Shown here in pieces: positions 62,131-64,000 of a stretch of 64,000 bases of DNA. A program made the translations under genes and the position numbers. The notes under the pieces were generated by a model. It did no database searches. It was not told the origin of the DNA and saw nothing but the letters and a program-made list of their open reading frames with translations. Source of the DNA: Paenibacillus sp. BIC5C1 (lineage in GTDB: Bacteria > Bacillota > Bacilli > Paenibacillales > Paenibacillaceae); contig NZ_CP135922.1 in NCBI RefSeq assembly GCF_032399705.1, positions 5,642,001-5,706,000 on the forward strand. Direction: 5' to 3'. Within the stretch, counting starts at the first letter, position 1. Each line of letters starts with the position of its first letter.

Positions 62131-62221
62131 TTATTGACGGACTTTCATGTGAACTATATTCAATTTACAACTAACAGGACAACGAATAGTTATCCATTCA
62201 CGCAGCAGAGAAAAAAACAAG

Positions 62222-62261
62222 ATAAAACGGTCTCCATCCCGCGAGATCAGGATGAAGACCG
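62222..62261 (-). terminator. Terminator after the subtilase-like gene
   Basis: CGGTCTTCATCC...GGATGGAGACCG followed by TTTTATCTTG on the minus strand, about 45 bp after the stop. Confidence 0.85.
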
Positions 62262-62304
62262 CTTATGCGAAAACATTTGCTTCAATAAATAAGTGCCGTG
62301 GAGT

Positions 62305-64000
62305 TTATTTCACTTTTACCGTGATCTTGTCCGTGCTGGTGACACCAGCTGCGTTGATTAACTCAGCCCGGTACGTATACGTGCCTGAAGTGCGTCCTGT
62401 CAGCGAAGTAACGGCACTTTGCGCATTAGGCGTAACCGCTTTGAGCGTTTGGGTGTCGATCAACTTATCATTTTCGTAGAGGCGATACTCAGTAGCATTG
62501 GTTCCCCACCACAAGTTCATAGTTACCTTATAATTACCGTCGCCATCCCAGTTATCTTGAGAGAGAACTGCTTTGCCTGGCGATGCGTTGGTAACCTTGA
62601 CTGTCAGTGTCGCACTCCGTGTGGTCCCTTTGTCGTTCGTTAGCTCGGCTACGTACGTATAGGTGCCGTTGGCTTTACCCGTGATCTTCGTTTGGGCAAA
62701 CTGTGCCAGTGGCGCATTGTAGGTCAACTTCTGCGTATCGATCAAAACCCCATCCTCATAAAGCTTGTAGCTGGTGGCGTTCTCACCCCACCACAGGTTC
62801 ATGGTAACGATATATGAGCCTTCGCTCAGGCCATTACCAACCCAATTATTATGAGACAAAACAGGTGTTCCAGGCGCTTTGACGGCTGGAGTTTCAGGCT
62901 CAGTCTCCTTGGATTTCAGACTCAGTGCCGTAGTGCCTTTACCAGATAGTCCTTGTTGGTCTTTTACCGTAAGTTCAACTGCATATTCACCTGCTTGGAT
63001 GCCTTCTAAAGGAAGAGTGAAGCTACCATCAGGTTTTACTTCAAATACACCCTCCTTGTAAATCGAACCATCCTCTTTTTTCAGGACGTATGTTGCGTTC
63101 AGCGCAGCCGCCGGGTCAAACTCAATGTTCCAGTTCTCTTTAAGTGAAGGAGCAACACGGAAGTACAAGTCATCCACGCTGCCATTAACAACAACAGATT
63201 CATCTTGCTTGAATTCCAGTTTTTCTGGTGCTGTTACAACCGGAGCTGCTTTTTTCACCAAAAATGGAGAGGTATCTTCGATATACGTTTTGCCATCAAC
63301 ACCGATTGTAGTGATATCAACCGTGTAAAGACCATCTGGAATCGTCGTTACCTCGTCGGTAGTGTAATCTGCATACTGTCCATCCCAAGCCAGATTATAT
63401 CTTGTGTTGGCTGCGAAATTGTAGTAGTTTCCAAAAATAGATCCAATATATCCATCTCCATAATAGCCCCCATCCGGGTTAAGGCCATCAAAGATCTCAA
63501 TAAGGGCAAAATTCATGGGATTGTAGAATTCCATAGCTACATTGAGTGTATCCAGCGAACCATCAGACTTCAATGGATAGTGGAATGGGTTCTTCTCTGT
63601 ACCATATACAGTCTCAATGTATTTAACGCCTGCTAGGGTAAGATTGAAATGTGCAACATATGGAACACTAAATGTGTCCGTTCCATTAGACAACTGAAGG
63701 TATCCTTGCGCTTCCGTTACCGCAGTAACACCTTTTGGAACTGTAATGGTAACCTTCAACTCTTCCTCACCATTCAGTGTAAAAGAGCTCTTGTCCACCG
63801 CAACGGATACACCAGGAATTGTACGAGTAGGATTCACGCTTACAGTGTAGTTTCCACCGCTGCCATTCAGCGACTCCACTTTGATCGTTTTGCTGACGGT
63901 TTTTTCGTCCGTGCTGAGGAAGTTGCCAAAATTCACACTACCAGTAACATTTGGTTTCTCGACAGCCACGCCATTCTCTGTGTATTTAGTTACATCCAAT
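62305..64000 (-). CDS. Large secreted multidomain protein, probably subtilase-type (C-terminal part)
   Basis: Only the C-terminal 564 or so residues are in the window; the gene continues past the right edge. The first part (about 15-120) looks like the Fn3-like domain that follows the catalytic domain of large S8 peptidases (VNFGNFLSTDEKTVSKTIKV, VPYVAHFNLT). A middle beta-rich region (about 130-370) includes IPDGLYTVDITTIGVDG. Two tandem repeats of about 95 residues (from about 375 and 470) then carry NNWVG or DNWDG, MNLWWG and YKLYEDGVLIDTQ, the Ig-like domain of bacterial chitinases. No catalytic residues are visible, so protease activity is inferred from the domain pattern. Confidence 0.7.
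   Translation of the reverse strand, partial: LDVTKYTENGVAVEKPNVTGSVNFGNFLSTDEKTVSKTIKVESLNGSGGNYTVSVNPTRTIPGVSVAVDKSSFTLNGEEELKVTITVPKGVTAVTEAQGYLQLSNGTDTFSVPYVAHFNLTLAGVKYIETVYGTEKNPFHYPLKSDGSLDTLNVAMEFYNPMNFALIEIFDGLNPDGGYYGDGYIGSIFGNYYNFAANTRYNLAWDGQYADYTTDEVTTIPDGLYTVDITTIGVDGKTYIEDTSPFLVKKAAPVVTAPEKLEFKQDESVVVNGSVDDLYFRVAPSLKENWNIEFDPAAALNATYVLKKEDGSIYKEGVFEVKPDGSFTLPLEGIQAGEYAVELTVKDQQGLSGKGTTALSLKSKETEPETPAVKAPGTPVLSHNNWVGNGLSEGSYIVTMNLWWGENATSYKLYEDGVLIDTQKLTYNAPLAQFAQTKITGKANGTYTYVAELTNDKGTTRSATLTVKVTNASPGKAVLSQDNWDGDGNYKVTMNLWWGTNATEYRLYENDKLIDTQTLKAVTPNAQSAVTSLTGRTSGTYTYRAELINAAGVTSTDKITVKVK

Overview
The window is chromosomal DNA of an endospore-forming, low-to-moderate GC Firmicute, most probably Paenibacillus. 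The evidence is the dense set of Bacillales sporulation genes (bofC, safA, spo0B, spoIVFA/FB, spoIIB-like, spoVID), Firmicute-type regulation (a T-box before valS, an L21-type leader before rplU, Prp-processed L27), AGGAGG ribosome-binding sites with many GTG/TTG starts, and gene order matching the Bacillus subtilis ysoA-to-ruvB segment as I know it. No species call is possible from sequence reading alone.

Layout, left to right. Almost everything is on the minus strand, so transcription runs right to left. 1-2400: ruvB (cut by the window edge), ruvA, ruvC and bofC. 2573-8835: one rRNA operon reading 16S-23S-5S followed by nine tRNAs (Asn, Glu, Val, fMet, Asp, Gly, Arg, Leu, Pro), with a sigma-A-like promoter at the right end and a terminator at the left. 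9035-10718: safA. 10913-16787: an amino-acid block (ilvE, pheA, thrB, thrC, hom and the ACT-domain regulator thrR/pheB). 16942-23475: obg, spo0B, rpmA, prp, rplU, rng, spoIVFB, spoIVFA. 23644-31088: minD, minC, mreD, mreC, mreB, radC, maf, a DUF4321 protein and a SpoIIB-like SPOR protein. 31208-38676: murC, folC, valS with its T-box, spoVID. 38813-47655: an RluA-type pseudouridine synthase and the hem cluster (hemL, hemB, a cobA-hemD fusion, hemC, sirC-like, hemX, hemA). 47656-49725: a roughly 0.5 kb spacer, an unrecognised conserved-looking protein, engB. 49882-60100: lonA, lonB, ispG, clpX, clpP, tig, ysoA-like. From 60333 the synteny ends: a plus-strand tRNA-Arg(TCT), a tandem repeat array, a plus-strand CynX-type MFS transporter, and the 3' part of a minus-strand secreted subtilase-like protein.

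How the genes work together. The window joins sporulation control (Spo0B phosphorelay, SpoIVFA/FB sigma-K checkpoint, BofC, SafA-SpoVID coat assembly), cell shape and division-site selection (MreBCD, MinCD, MurC), proteostasis (Tig, ClpXP, LonA, LonB), and tetrapyrrole synthesis in which siroheme enzymes (CobA domain, SirC) sit inside the heme operon.

The most unusual thing seen is a small repeated element next to two unrelated tRNA genes, tRNA-Glu (about 3256-3388, minus) and tRNA-Arg (about 60392-60720, plus). At both sites a shared core is bounded by exact 17-bp direct repeats. Each repeat is a copy of the 3' end of the adjacent tRNA, starting at the same T-arm position and ending two bases past the tRNA. 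This looks like a tiny non-autonomous element targeted to tRNA 3' ends, and in the tRNA-Arg case it has multiplied in tandem.
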